From Erigeron canadensis (taxonomy: Eukaryota; Streptophyta; Magnoliopsida; Asterales; Asteraceae), in NCBI RefSeq assembly GCF_010389155.1, contig NC_057767.1:20843723-20907722 (forward strand): DNA of 64,000 nt, written 5' to 3'. This document shows, one piece after another, positions 52,618-64,000 of the stretch. Position 1 is the first letter of the stretch. Each line of letters opens with the position of its first letter. The notes under the pieces are model-generated. The model was not told where the DNA came from and did not search any database. It saw nothing but the letters and a program-made list of their open reading frames with translations. The position numbers and the translations under genes are program-made.

Positions 52618-54528
52618 AAAGAAAGATTGGTAACATGCTAGCCGACGGAAAGGGTGTGCATATCAAAAGGTTAGTGAAATTACAGTTTTTTTTACAAATT
52701 ATTATTGATTTCATGTGGGATTTGAAACTTGTTTGGAGGACAATATTGAAGATAATTCATGTGTTTGATAAAATGCTTGAAAGAAGATGGATGGTGTTGC
52801 CTTCTAAGTGTTCGATGTAATGTCTCAAAAAGACATATAATCATATTGTGTTGTTTTTGATGGTTCTATATCTTGTAGGAACGTAAGAGATTTAATTTGT
52901 GATATGTTATATGTTATTAGTATCTTATTATTTAATTTTATAACATATCATATATATGTTATTAGTATCATATATATGTTTTATTTGTTTATATATTATA
53001 TACATATACATATGCAACTATAGATATAGATATATGTATTTAATCTTGAAAATCAAATTTCATTGATGTTTTCAATCTCTTATGTAACCTATAAAAATCA
53101 CATAAAAGCTTTGTGTATATCAATTTGATGATTCCAAGATGAAAATGGCTAATAAATTATATATTTTTATATATTTAGAGTTTTTTGTGGCTTTACTCTT
53201 ATTTTTTTTTTGTATGAATATTCAGTTGGTGACTTGGTGCAGGGGAAGAAATAGAAAAGATTTTTTTCAGCCAAAAGTTTGATGGATTTATCCACTTTAG
53301 GTATGAATTTTCAGATTTTAATTTGGGGCTTTTTCTAGAAATTGTTATTGTGTAGTTGATTTTTTGTTTCTTAAATTGTTTGGCCAATGATGTTGAGTTT
53401 ATGACAAGCTTTGTGAGGATTTAAACAATACCGATGATTATTCATGTTTTGAGGATGATTAATATAAGCTTTGGAGGTTTGATAACATATGTTTATAGGT
53501 AACAACCAAAATTGTATGCATAGGAAAATAAAGGTATTTACAACTTGAAGATGATGATGATTAAAAAAAGGTATATGAGTTTTTTTTTTTATTATTATTA
53601 CCTTTTGATAGATTTTAAAAAGCTACATGATTTAAAAAAGTCAAGCATTTAATTTTATGACATTTTTGGAGTGCAAGTCTTATGATGGATTTATGTATCC
53701 CCTACAAGCATTTGGTATGTTTATGATGGTGTTTCTAAGTAGTCTTTTAAAGATGGTTAATATGTTTGCTATGGAACTACTACATTTAGAAGGATGCTTA
53801 TATTGCTCAAAACTTGCTTATATGTGATTTTGTTGTTGTTTCAGATTTGTATTAAATGCTCCTCGGATAGAAAGGGAGAAGGGAGGTAAGCTCATGTTAG
53901 ACTTCGAGTTCGAGTAAAGAAACAATGTTGTTTGATGGTGACTGAAAGACTGGTGTTGGTTGGTTGTTTTGAGCTCAATCAAAAGGGGAAAATGGGTTGA
54001 TTTCCAGCTTTAGGCATATAAAATCTGGTGGTGAACTAAGATAAGATCCTCTTTACTACACCTTTATTCTATAAATTGCATACCTTTATTTTATGTATGT
54101 GTTTATTTCCACTTTTGATCTTCTGATCAGTCTTGACGTGTTCTTATTTGAAGTCAATTAATCGTATGTTACTAATACTGTAGGTTACGAAGGGACTATT
54201 GAGAGGGCTTATTGTAGTTGCTGATTACTGGTCATGTGACTATTGAGAGAGATTATTTGAATGTTATCCAAAAGGTGTGCATCAGCTCTTTTACTTTGTG
54301 TATTATATAAACAACTCCATGTTTCACTACTCAGCTTCAATTTGTGTACTAATTATGCCATGCAGACAACACAGGATATCCATGTATGTTGATGATGATG
54401 ATGATGAGGGTAGGAGCCGGTCTCTTGTCAAGTAAAAGGTGGTCGCTAATTATGATTGTACAATTGCATCATGTTTATTAATGGGCTGTGAGTAGATAAC
54501 CAAAAGATTACCTTATCATCCGTGTAAC

Positions 54529-54701
54529 AAGAAATACGCAAAAGTTAGAACATGGACGTGTTATCAAGTGAAACTCTATGCACCGATCAAAAGTGGTATG
54601 CTATCACCAGAGGTGGTCATTATAAGAAATCTTGATCCTGAAGCTGTAGTCAGTGGTAGGGATGCTTTGAGTAAGATATTCTACTCTCGCTTTTTTGACT
54701 G
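54529..54701 (+). pseudogene. Captured myosin motor-domain exon
   Basis: The frame ending at the donor 54701|GTAAAG reads SGMLSPEVVIIRNLDPEAVV then SGRDALSKIFYSRFFDW. This corresponds to the conserved myosin-head stretch of the form ...T.EE.I...LDPEAA..SRDALAKT.YSRLFDW. Plant class VIII and XI myosins both carry it; the class was not determined. Residues before LSPE look diverged. There are no neighbouring myosin exons, so this is a captured fragment in the Helitron, not a gene. Confidence 0.75.
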
Positions 54702-55011
54702 GTAAAGTTTTAAGTCTAGAACTTGCAATCGAATATGAGAATGTATATTACTGAAACATCTAATTAAGTACTTACGCTTCATTTCTATGATTTGATTGTT
54801 TTGGAATATTTATTTAATCGCTTATTACTCTGTATGCTTTCAAGATAAATTGTAGATTACCTTAATGATGTTTGGTAGTTATAAAACTTTATAGCTGATC
54901 ATACTATTTCCTTTTACTGATTCTGTCTGAAAGATAAAGACATAAGTTTACAGTTTTACCCATTGTTTCCAAATTGGTTATAATATATGCAGCTGAGTAC
55001 AATTCTAAAGC

Positions 55012-55107
55012 TTCAAGTCTGAAAACAAGATTGAAGTGTATGAGCTTTTCAAGGACATGTGCAAGTGGTTAGGGTCATTAGAAATTGGATGCTCTAGCAC
55101 TATTGTT
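55012..55107 (+). pseudogene. Captured exon-like segment, unidentified
   Basis: A 32-codon open stretch (FKSENKIEVYELFKDMCKWL ... STIV) ends at a perfect donor GTAAGT. The upstream acceptor is unclear. It may come from the same or another host gene; I do not recognise it. Confidence 0.4.
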
Positions 55108-55913
55108 GTAAGTATTCATTGTTTGAGAACAAGTCTGTATGTTTAACCTTTTAATCTAATTGCTTCACTGAAGACCTACAATGTATGTAGTTGATAAGGT
55201 CATTGATAACAATAGTTGGTGCTATTTATATGAAATTGTTTTAATGGTACTGTGATGGAATTAATAATGGAATCCAATATATTAATTTTTCCCCTACTTG
55301 GCAAGTTGGCATTGCATATTCAGTTGCCATATTTCAGCTTTTTAAGTCTATGATTGTATGTAGAAATAGTTCCAAATTTGCCAAAAATTCCAAGATTGAT
55401 TATACTTTAGTATGTGGTTTAATAACCTATATGGGAATTTGAGACTTTTGGGATAGTTGGATAGCATCTATAAAGAATTTTGATCACTTCAAATCAGTAA
55501 TAATAGTACAATAGTATTCTGCATATAATGTTAGTTTTGACTTACTTTGATTATGTTGGTGTGTGCGGAAACATATATATCATGCATATTTCAGTAAACT
55601 TAAGTTTTTAGTTTCATGACATTATGATTTTGAAATATAGGTTTGTTATTCTACTTACCTTGAAGGCTTGAAGTAAATGGAATGTTTACTTTCAGAAGTT
55701 CCTTGCAAATTTGAGTATACATTTTTTTAACCTAATTACTAATTATGTAATTATTAGGTCTCATTAATCGATTTTTATCTAAGATACTAAACTTTTAAAC
55801 TAATTACTTTCTTTCTCAAACTTAATTTTATATTAACTTACTAAAAACGATTTTTTAAAATTTACCCGCATTTTTCGCGGGATAAAAATCTAGTTTGTAC
55901 ATTACATATTCAA

Positions 55914-56415
55914 CTAGTGCTCAGGCCCGTCCAATGGACAGGTAATCTCAAAATATATTAAACAAAGCTAATATGATTCGAGCAACCATCAATATGACCA
56001 ATATCCCAACTTAATCAATACGAAAACTAAAGAATAAGCATATGAAAAATAACTCCATATAAATATTGATTCAAGTTTACCTTCTTTTTTTTTTCAAATT
56101 TAGTTAAATAAAAAAATTGCAACAAAGTATATAATTTGAAAAATACATACCAACTCATCAACAATTTTTTGGTCATAGGTTTTTTTTTTGTTGAGAGTAT
56201 GTGAGGGTTTTTTCTAAGTTGTATATATAAATAATAATTTTTAACAGACTTTTAAGGATAAAAATAGTTTTTAATTAATAATAAGGTTGGTCATTTAATA
56301 ATTTAAATAAAATATTTAAAAAATAGTGAATTACTAAGGAGAGCGGATTAGGCTCAAAAAAGAAGATTAGGGATGTCAAGTGTATCTCAACCCCCTCTTT
56401 TAGTTATATTATAGA
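55914..56415 (-). mobile_element. Non-autonomous Helitron, abutting the 4.1-kb one
   Basis: The minus-strand 5' end A|TCTATAATATAACTAAAAG is at 56415. The 3' hairpin CCTGTCCATTGGACGGG is followed by about nine bases and CTAG|T at 55914. 502 bp. Only 20 bp separate it from the 3' end of the element at 51760-55893, so the two 3' ends face each other. Confidence 0.85.
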
Positions 56416-56574
56416 TAACCACATTTGAATTTTATGATAAGTGTACAACTATTTACTGTACTTTAACTACAACCCTAAGAGTTGTGTTTATCAAAACCTT
56501 TTATAAATACTCAGTATATGATAATTGTTCGATAGTAACTATTATAAGATATTTGATCGAAACCATCTAATGTG

Positions 56575-57850
56575 TTTAAATCGAAGTAACTGGACGGATT
56601 GGTCTGGTTTAATAAAAAGGCATAGATTGTTTGTTTGTTTGTTTTTTATTAAACAGTTTTTATGATTTGGTCTTTCGTTTTAAATGTTAAATAAACTGTT
56701 TAAACCAAACCAAACCGTTTAACTATAATAACGATATGTTATATTTATATTAATAATTAATATTAAAATTATAAGCTATAAATATATTCATTATTAACTA
56801 GAAGTTGTAAACAAGTTTAAAGTTTTCATGATTTTATCTTAAAATTTTATATTTCTAGTTTTAAAATTTCATTTGTGTTTCTTTTGCAGCATAGGCGTTG
56901 CAATTTGATATGTTTGTTTTGTTGAGACTTTTAAATTTTTTGTTATGGCATGACATTAACTGATCTTATTTTATACCTCTTAGCAAGTATACATCATTTT
57001 AATATATACTAAAAGTATATACTAAAAAGCAACTGAACTAACCTCAATTCACCAATTACAACTTAAATTAATAATTTTATTGAAACAAAATACTTAAAAT
57101 ATAAAACTCATTTTTATCCTAAACAATCAACTAATTAAATAATTTTCTAAAAAATATCTTTTAATTATTAAAAAATTAATTTTGATTACAATTTGTATTT
57201 ATACAACTATAATTATAACTTATTCACATTATTTTAAATTATAAGTTCTCCAATTATCAATGATTATATATATAAAAAAATTATAAATATTTAACTGATA
57301 ACAACTATATAACTAAAAAATTTCATGAAAATAAATAATATTACAAAAACTACAAAATGGTATTTTAATTGTAATATTAAGAAAACAGTTACAACCACAA
57401 GCCTTGACATGATTTTGATAGACGAATAAGGTTAAACATTTTCGTCAATGTTACAGTATTACATTACATTTAGTTACTTTGATTTCATTACATTATTTAT
57501 ATTTCAATTTACCGATTTGGTTTTTCACAACTTTAATTACATTCTTTATATTTGAATTTAATAGTTTGTTCTTTCTCAACTTTTCTTGAATTACACATAT
57601 TTAATTTTATCTTTAATATGTCATAAACAATTCGTGTATTTAACAAGGGTCTAAATCTAGTTAGATTGTAAACGCTACATATTACTATGCTCTTATATAT
57701 TTTAATTTAAATTATACTGGGCAAACCAAACCAGATTAATTGGTTTTGGTTGGTTTGATATGATAAAACAATTTGAACGGATTGTTCAAAAGATCATTAA
57801 ACCCCACAATTTAAGCTAAAACGAAATCAGACCATGTACATCCTCAATTA
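56575..57850. mobile_element. hAT-like repeat split by a Helitron
   Basis: 56575-56735 and 57715-57850 carry inverted aaaccaaacc/ggtttggtt text like the MITE at 18953-19626. The Helitron at 56994-57660 lies between. Ends were not defined. Confidence 0.4.
56994..57660 (+). mobile_element. Non-autonomous Helitron
   Basis: Starts A|TCATTTTAATATATAC and ends aaatCTAG|T. 667 bp, no protein. The 3' hairpin is poor, so the call rests on the ends alone. Confidence 0.5.
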
Positions 57851-57858
57851 CAAATATA

Positions 57859-58229
57859 CTAGTTAAGCAACGCGGGTTTAACCCGGGCATGTTAATTTAA
57901 ATCTAATAATTCAACTAAAACAACTAAAACAATATAACTTGATATAAATTTAATAATTCAACTAAAACAATAATTATATAGTTAATAAATCAACTAATTT
58001 GAAAAAATATATTTTATTTGTAATATTATATAAGAGAGATTTTTTATTCTTTAAACAAATTATTGATATTTTTATTAAACATGTAAAGGGCTACTTCTAT
58101 TTTATTTATATATATGACATCATAATTAAATAAAAAGAATTTTTAAATGAAATACGGATTTGTCACATCAAAAACTTTCTAATAATGCCTATAAAAAACA
58201 ATCTTGTTTTATTATTATATATATAAAGA
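57859..58229 (-). mobile_element. Short non-autonomous Helitron
   Basis: Minus-strand 5' end A|TCTTTATATATATAATAA at 58229. 3' hairpin GCCCGGGTTAAACCCGCG, then spacer and CTAG|T at 57859. 371 bp. Confidence 0.75.
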
Positions 58230-58292
58230 TAAAGATGTAATAAATGTAAATTTGAAAATTAATTAATTTGATTTGATATCACTTCATCTATA

Positions 58293-58606
58293 TCTATACT
58301 CCTTTATAAAAATTATGCACCCCTTCAAAATAGAAATAGTTACTCATATGTCACATACGAAATTATTAAATTGCCCCTTAATAAAAACTCATTATGGAAA
58401 AAGTTTTATAAATTACCAACTTTGCCCTTAATGAATTAATTTACACCATAAACCCTTATTTTAATACTTAACACTTTAAGCCCTTATCTTTTAAAAATTT
58501 TCACCTACACCACTTGACACTACCACCACCACCAATAGTATCATCACCGATACCACTAGACCGTCTTTTCCACCACTGCCGCCGCATTACATGGGTACCA
58601 TGCTCG
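58293..58606 (+). mobile_element. Short non-autonomous Helitron ending CTCG
   Basis: Starts A|TCTATACTCCTTTATAAA and ends gcattacatgggtaccatg + CTCG|T. It is the plus-strand sister of 49445-49704, which ends CTAG. Confidence 0.7.
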
Positions 58607-59102
58607 TAATTAGTTAAAGATTCAAATACGGAGTATCATGAATTCATGATAACTAGATGATTGTTGTTAAATGGACCCGTGAGATTATGTCATCTAGCCC
58701 ATATAATTTATTGTTGTTAAATGGACCCGTGCTTTGGTTAACAATTTATTGTTCTTGTTTTTATATGCGATGTGACTTATAGTATAAATAGACAAAATAT
58801 TTATATTCGTATTTGTAAAATGTAGACTTTATTTGTTTATATTACGTACAATAATAATTTTCTAGATAGCATGTCAAGTCATATGTATTTATTGATTTAT
58901 GAACGATAGTTAGAATATATTATTTTCTGTATCAACTTTGATTACTAACTCCATTATATTTCTTAGTTTGGATATTATTTTTTAATTTTTATATGCATTT
59001 GTCGTATTTTATTAGAGTGAAATTGGTGGGCACTTAGACGAATGGACCAAGTCGCTACGAACAAACTTACAAAGTTCTATGACCCACGTGCTTATATAAC
59101 AA
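58607..59102. other. No gene; small direct repeat
   Basis: ttgttgttaaatggacccgt occurs at about 58661 and 58711, a 50-bp-period repeat. Otherwise AT-rich. Confidence 0.5.
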
Positions 59103-59400
59103 CTAGTGCTCATCGATAGACAGATAAATATATTAATCAAAGTTTAAAAATTAGAATTCAAGTATATAAATAAATATGAAATAAATTAAAATCCCTAAAA
59201 TAAAAATATAAAATGAATCCCTAAAATTAAAGTATAAAATGAATCTCTATGCTATTCAATACGAAAGTTAAAGAAGAAACATATGAAAAATAACTTCATA
59301 TAAAAATTGATTCTAGTTTACCTTTTTTTTTTTCCAACTTTAGTTATATTCTAAAAGTATACAGTATATAATTTGAAAAATACATACCAATTTATCTACA
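59103..59400 (-). mobile_element. Partial Helitron related to 55914-56415
   Basis: aactagtgctca starts both elements, and gcatatgaaaaataact..atataaa..attgatt recurs in both. Similarity fades after about 59400, so the 5' end is lost or replaced. Confidence 0.65.
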
Positions 59401-59898
59401 AAGACCATCTCAAACGTTTTGATTTTCTTTGGATTATTCCACTCCGAAATGAGTACATACATGCACAACACGGAGTCGTAGATGATGGTTAACATGTGTT
59501 GGGACATAATCTCTTCCTTGAACATTTGCTCATTGGTTGGGACATCTTTCCATTTAAGAGGTTTTGGGTTCTTTGGGGTGTACTAGAAATCTCTCTATGA
59601 GGACTTGACTTGGGTATATGTATCCAGGTTCAAGTCCAAGAGGGTAGAATTTATCCCTATTAATTGTTGTGTCTTTGGACGGATTAGTAGACGGTTTTTC
59701 CCTCATCGGTTATTTGAAATAGACATTTCAACTTCGAGAGAGCTATCTAGCGTGGACCCAATTAAGACAATTTATGCTAGACCTCTTGTTTTCGAATAGC
59801 AACACAAAGTTTTAAGCGAAATTTACCTTTCAAAAAAAAAATCTGACATAATATCAGATATAGACTTATATTCCTATTCCTCCTATATTAAGGGAAAA

Positions 59899-60070
59899 GT
59901 AAATGTAAGACGGTCATCATCTAAGTTTAGATATAAACTTCTTATATTAAAGAAAAAGTAATATTTATATATATAATAAACAAATAATTAGACCCTCATA
60001 TTTTTAATTATTAAAGAATTAAAATATAAGTGGTCTTGTACCTAAGCTAGATGACAACCTTATATTCACA
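59899..60070. mobile_element. MITE family M1, copy 3
   Basis: Arms gtaaatgtaagacggtcatc and, reversed, gtgaatataaggttgtcatc. It ends right before an (ATT)n run. Confidence 0.65.
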
Positions 60071-60074
60071 TCCC

Positions 60075-60132
<58 letters not shown>
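60075..60132. repeat. (ATT)n microsatellite
   Basis: About 19 units, decaying into taattataattat. The Tyr-rich frame over it is not a gene. Confidence 0.97.
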
Positions 60133-60723
60133 ATTATAATTATGCATTTCCTATATTTTTGAACATGAGAGACATTATCTTAGCTCCACCAGGATTCATA
60201 ATCTACAATATTATGAAAAACCTAAACAACTTTGAACCGATCGGTTCGACCGGTCCCTATAAAATTTTCAGTTTAACTTTAAAACAGGCTTTTATAATAT
60301 TAATAATCCGATTGATAGTACGTATTAATTAACTTTTACTAAAATGGTGCTCTATATTACATTACATTTTTTGGAATTAGAATGAGAGATTTATGAAGTA
60401 TGAGATGAAGTTATCCTCTCGTTTACTACGATGTAAACGCGAAGAGGTTTCGAAAACTTTGGGTTGTTTTGCGAAGAGAGGACAATCAAAAACATACTAA
60501 ACAATATCTAACACATACAATGGCAAAAATCATTATACATGAGATTACAGTAAAGTTAATGTCTCCCAAGATATGTCATATAGGGCCGACTTAAAGAATG
60601 AGAAAATATTCGAGGTTTCATGTAAAAGAAAAATAAAGCAAAAAATAACAGTTGATAAATTATTTATATTAAAAGAAATTTATAGGGTAAAAGTGGGAAA
60701 CACTTTCATTCTCATATTCTTTA

Positions 60724-61257
60724 CACTGCATTCTTGAGTTTTTATTAAAAGAAAAGAAAGGGAAAAATTGGATAGGGGAAGAAAGGATAGAAGATTACAT
60801 TCAAAAAAGTCATTCTCGAGTTTGAAAGGAAACTAAAAGAAACCCGCCTGCAACCACCCCCTTCCACCTGCAACCCCCCTTCCCTGCAACAACCACCTGC
60901 AACCCCCCTTCCCTACAACAACCACCTGCAAACGCCACAAAAACGCCACCTACAACCACCGCTTGAAACCACCACCTGCAACCGCCACCTGGTACCACTG
61001 CCTGAAACCACTACCTACAATCATCCATTGCCTGAAACCGCCACCTGCAACCACCCCTTCCACCTGTAATCACCCTTCCACTTTCTTTTCCATCCAAATC
61101 AGGCCAAAATGGCTAGAAAACTTTTGGAGGAAAAAACCCTGATTTTTTCCTTCCTTCCACTTTCTTTTCTCTTGGAAAAAAAACTCAAGAATGTAAAAAG
61201 GTAAAAATTCCTATCTTTCCCTTTCTTTTCCTTTAAAAAAAACTCAAGAATGAAGCC
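60724..61257. mobile_element. Harbinger-type MITE with an ACCTGCAACC minisatellite
   Basis: TTA flanks both sides (60721-60723, 61258-61260). Ends CACTGCATTCTTGAG and, reversed, GGCTTCATTCTTGAG continue into paired aaaagaaaagaaaggg text (about 36 bp). The core, 60845-61080, repeats acctgcaacc(a/c)cc in irregular units. Confidence 0.7.
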
Positions 61258-61380
61258 TTAGAGTATGGTGAGAAATGATGAGAATAAAATCAACTTATCT
61301 TATTTATCTTATGGGTTTATTTATTAATTTTAATTATTATGATAGAGTAATTATATTGGGTATTTTTGTTTATTAATTTA

Positions 61381-62208
61381 CTAGATTAAACTCACACGTT
61401 GTGTGGGACTAATCAAGAAAATAAATAAAAATATATAATAATTGATAGTTACATTATTATTCATAATTTATGATAATATTAAATTTCGTCAAATTATGAT
61501 TGATTCAAACGATAAAATTATAATTTATGAATATATATGATATACGTCAAATATGTTAAAACATGACTAACAAACATAAATACTTATAAATCATAAAAAT
61601 CCTTTTTATAATATATATTCATTAAATATAATATAATAAATACTTTTCAAAAAGATAAACATAATATAATAAATAATCTCATTGTAAAAAAAAAATTATT
61701 AAATTAAATAAAGCATAGTATAAAGTGTATAAACATCTTTGTTTTTATATAAAAAATACAAAAATAAATATTAATGATTATGATTATAATTGATGATTAA
61801 GATCATTAACTTTTAATAGTAAAAACAAAATTCAATACATTAAAATAGTAAAAACATAATTCAACTATTATATATTTATATTAGTTTTAGTATGTAAATA
61901 TGAATACGGAATTTGAATATATAATAAAGTAATTAAAAGATCTAAAAAAATTAGTTACAATAAGATAAGATAGAATTCAAACATGTATTTTATAAGAGAC
62001 CGACTTGTTATAATGTTTGTTTTTTTTATTTTTTTTTTATATTTTTTTACTTTTTTTTATTATTAATTAATGGTGATTAGGATAAAGAATAATTTTTAAA
62101 AGAATGCTAAAAATTAGGAAATTAATGTAAAAATGACACATAATAAAAACATTCTCTCATAATTGCCAACTAATCAAAAACTTATCCCCTTTTAGTTATA
62201 TAAAGAGA
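61381..62208 (-). mobile_element. Non-autonomous Helitron
   Basis: Minus-strand 5' end A|TCTCTTTATATAACTAAAAG at 62208. 3' hairpin CCCACACAACGTGTGAG, spacer, CTAG|T at 61381. 828 bp, very AT-rich, no protein. Confidence 0.8.
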
Positions 62209-62742
62209 TTTATATAAATTTGTTTATATTTTATATTTGTTTTACATTCATTATCGGTTTATGCCAAACAACGAAATTTTATTATTATTTTTTTTATATT
62301 TTTTCATTTTTTAATTACATTTTTTATGATTTGTAATCCAAATATAGAAACTTATAAGAGAAAAAAAGGTAATAATCATGTGTGCTATGCACACATTTAT
62401 AGCATGTCACACCATTGGATCTATTTGAGATGAACGACTGACAACCATATATTGTAGTTCCATGGCGTGTATTTGTGCGTGTTCGAAACGTGTGAACGTC
62501 TTGTAATACGAATAAATAATCTTTCCTCTTCTACTAAATTAACCCCCCATCCATTTCTGTTGCCTATATATAGTCGGTTCGTAACCAAATAAAGTAGATT
62601 TGTATTCGTTTGCTTGAAAATCAACCAGCGGAGCGGACTCAACATTTTAGTGGCTCTAAACAAGAACTAATACAGAGGCCTTTTCATAAAATATTTAACA
62701 AAAACCCCCTTAACTTTATTCGGGTTTTGGAATAAATAAAAA
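62209..62742. other. No gene recognised
   Basis: An 80-codon minus-strand frame at 62421-62663 shows no domain. Confidence 0.35.
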
Positions 62743-63552
62743 CTAGATTATTACCCGTGTAATTCGCATGAAATATATATAATGAATGACATGCAAAATT
62801 TTTATAATATCAAAACAAATATTTAACCAGATAAGAATTAAACAACTAAAAACATGAAGTTACATTAGTAGTTGTTTAGATTCCGGTTAACAGTGACCAA
62901 AGTTGAAAAAGGAATACATTACCTGTTAGAGGTCTCGTTAAGTAAGGTTTTTGTTCCTTTGGATGTCTTTCATTCAACCGGATATGTCTGCATGCATTGT
63001 CATTATACTTTCACTTTAACGTTTTGCTCGGATAATTTAGTTATATACTAAAATTACAAGCAATTTAATTAACAATCTATATATCGCGGTATCTTATTAA
63101 TTGAAGTTAAAACTATGCATAATATCATTGCAATTTTTATACAATTATTTTTCTGATATATAATTGTGATAATTTACTATAGACTTCATATTTGTTTTTT
63201 AGTTCTTTATTAAGAAGACCGGTTTAACATCCAGTCCGGTTTTCAAAACATTGATTTAATAAAAACGTTATTGTAAACAAATTAAAAATTAATTTTAAAG
63301 ATAAAAAATGATGTAAATAATAAAAATATTAGTTTTCATAATTATATCATTAAAAACATTAATTGTTAATGTCTACAAACTTTATAATAATAATTTAAAT
63401 TTATTAAAATAAAATTAAATCTAAAAATGTTAAATAAGGTATATGACATCATCATTTAATTTAATGACTTTAATTAAATGTTGAAGTTCATTAAATGATT
63501 CATACATCTCCAATTATGAATTAAACTTTCTCTTTTATATATATTAAAAAGA
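62743..63552 (-). mobile_element. Probable non-autonomous Helitron
   Basis: The CTAG|T end at 62743 is preceded, on the minus strand, by a weak cgaattacacgggt hairpin. The 5' end TCTTTTTAATATATATAAAAG near 63552 is flanked by T rather than A, so the edge is approximate. Confidence 0.55.
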
Positions 63553-63784
63553 AAAAATGTTTTTCTTGTAAAATACAGAGTTGAAATATTTTATCTATTT
63601 TTTATGTGTGTAAATTTTTTTTAATATATTTATATAAAATTTATGTTTCTAACTTTTCTAAAAACAAACACTTTAGTCATTGTAGACCATATTATACTAT
63701 ATTTTGTGAGGTACTTTGGTTTTACGAGTTATTGTTGGTTCTTTTAATCCAAAAATCGTAAAAAAATCTCAATAACAATTTAGC

Positions 63785-64000
63785 GTGAGGTGCAAATGCC
63801 AGTTAACCAGTTCCGGTTATTTTTTTAAAAATAAATAACCGGTTTCGGTTAACCTATACCGATTAATAACCAGTTTGTGATTGGAAAAACCTTAATCGGT
63901 GTAACCGATTTCGGTTAATAATAACCGGTTAACCGATACCAGTTAACCTATTCGGTTTTTTATTTAACCGCCTACTACTTAAAAAACAATCGTCTTTTCT
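63785..64000. repeat. ccggttaacc-rich degenerate palindromic repeat
   Basis: Dense repeats of aaccggt, ggttaaccga and cggttt in both orientations, running to the window end. They are like the terminal repeats of the hAT-like MITE at 18953-19626, probably the left half of another copy. Confidence 0.5.

Larger units (their letters stand above)
51760..55893 (+). mobile_element. 4.13-kb Helitron carrying gene fragments
   Basis: Both ends are canonical: A|TCTATAATATTAAAAG at 51760 and a hairpin CCCGCatttttcGCGGG, eight bases, then CTAG|T at 55893. No Rep/helicase is encoded, so it is non-autonomous. It carries a microsatellite, a myosin exon and a second exon-like segment with intact donors, the expected form of Helitron gene capture. 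Note that chance pairing of two elements' ends over 4 kb is possible. Confidence 0.65.

Noticed and set aside
52515..52820. 101-codon frame with a run of about 20 Asp
   Set aside because: It is the (GAT)n microsatellite in translation, inside a Helitron, with no recognised domain beyond it.
60051..60332. Tyr-rich 93-codon frame
   Set aside because: Translation of the (ATT)n microsatellite and MITE flank.

Overview
The window looks like AT-rich nuclear DNA from a flowering plant, probably a eudicot and possibly a daisy-family species; the family is a guess from the style of the Copia elements and no marker here fixes it. The evidence is spliced genes with GT-AG introns, LTR retrotransposons (Copia/Sirevirus-like and Tat-type Gypsy), PIF/Harbinger, hAT-like and Mutator-like DNA transposons, many short Helitrons and one SINE. 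There is no bacterial, organellar or CRISPR sequence.

Only two host genes look intact. On the minus strand, 24825-29712 is a nine-exon gene for the 26S proteasome ATPase RPT6, rebuilt to 419 residues with all splice sites present. On the plus strand, 40395-47119 is a 13-exon gene for a WD40-repeat protein of about 355 residues. Its last exon is uncertain: a second possible 3' exon lies at 50274-50384, beyond an internal duplication and two Helitrons.

Layout. 1-8252: Copia remnants, including a Sirevirus-like gag-pol with an 857-bp tandem duplication and frame breaks. 8850-14245: a Tat-type Gypsy element that keeps only a broken gag. 14260-17020: decayed minus-strand Copia sequence, a 0.5-kb tandem duplication and a coiled-coil pseudogene. 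17183-20340: a Mutator-like element, then a Harbinger-type element holding a nested hAT-like MITE. 22078-24323: a plant gene fragment split by a Harbinger element with a broken transposase. 24511-36115: RPT6, a SINE, a Helitron, a genomic copy of the RPT6 exon-2 region, and a block paralogous to 14.3-15.4 kb. 36.3-40.1 kb: foldback elements and Helitrons. 40.4-50.4 kb: the WD40 gene. 50.4-64 kb: dense Helitrons and MITEs, including a 4.13-kb Helitron that carries a spliced piece of a myosin motor domain.

The genes form no joint pathway. What links the window is repeated capture and copying of host DNA: RPT6 exon 2, a myosin exon, a second unidentified exon and pieces of the WD40 gene have all been duplicated or carried off. 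Element boundaries and exon models were read by eye; no alignment or database search was run.
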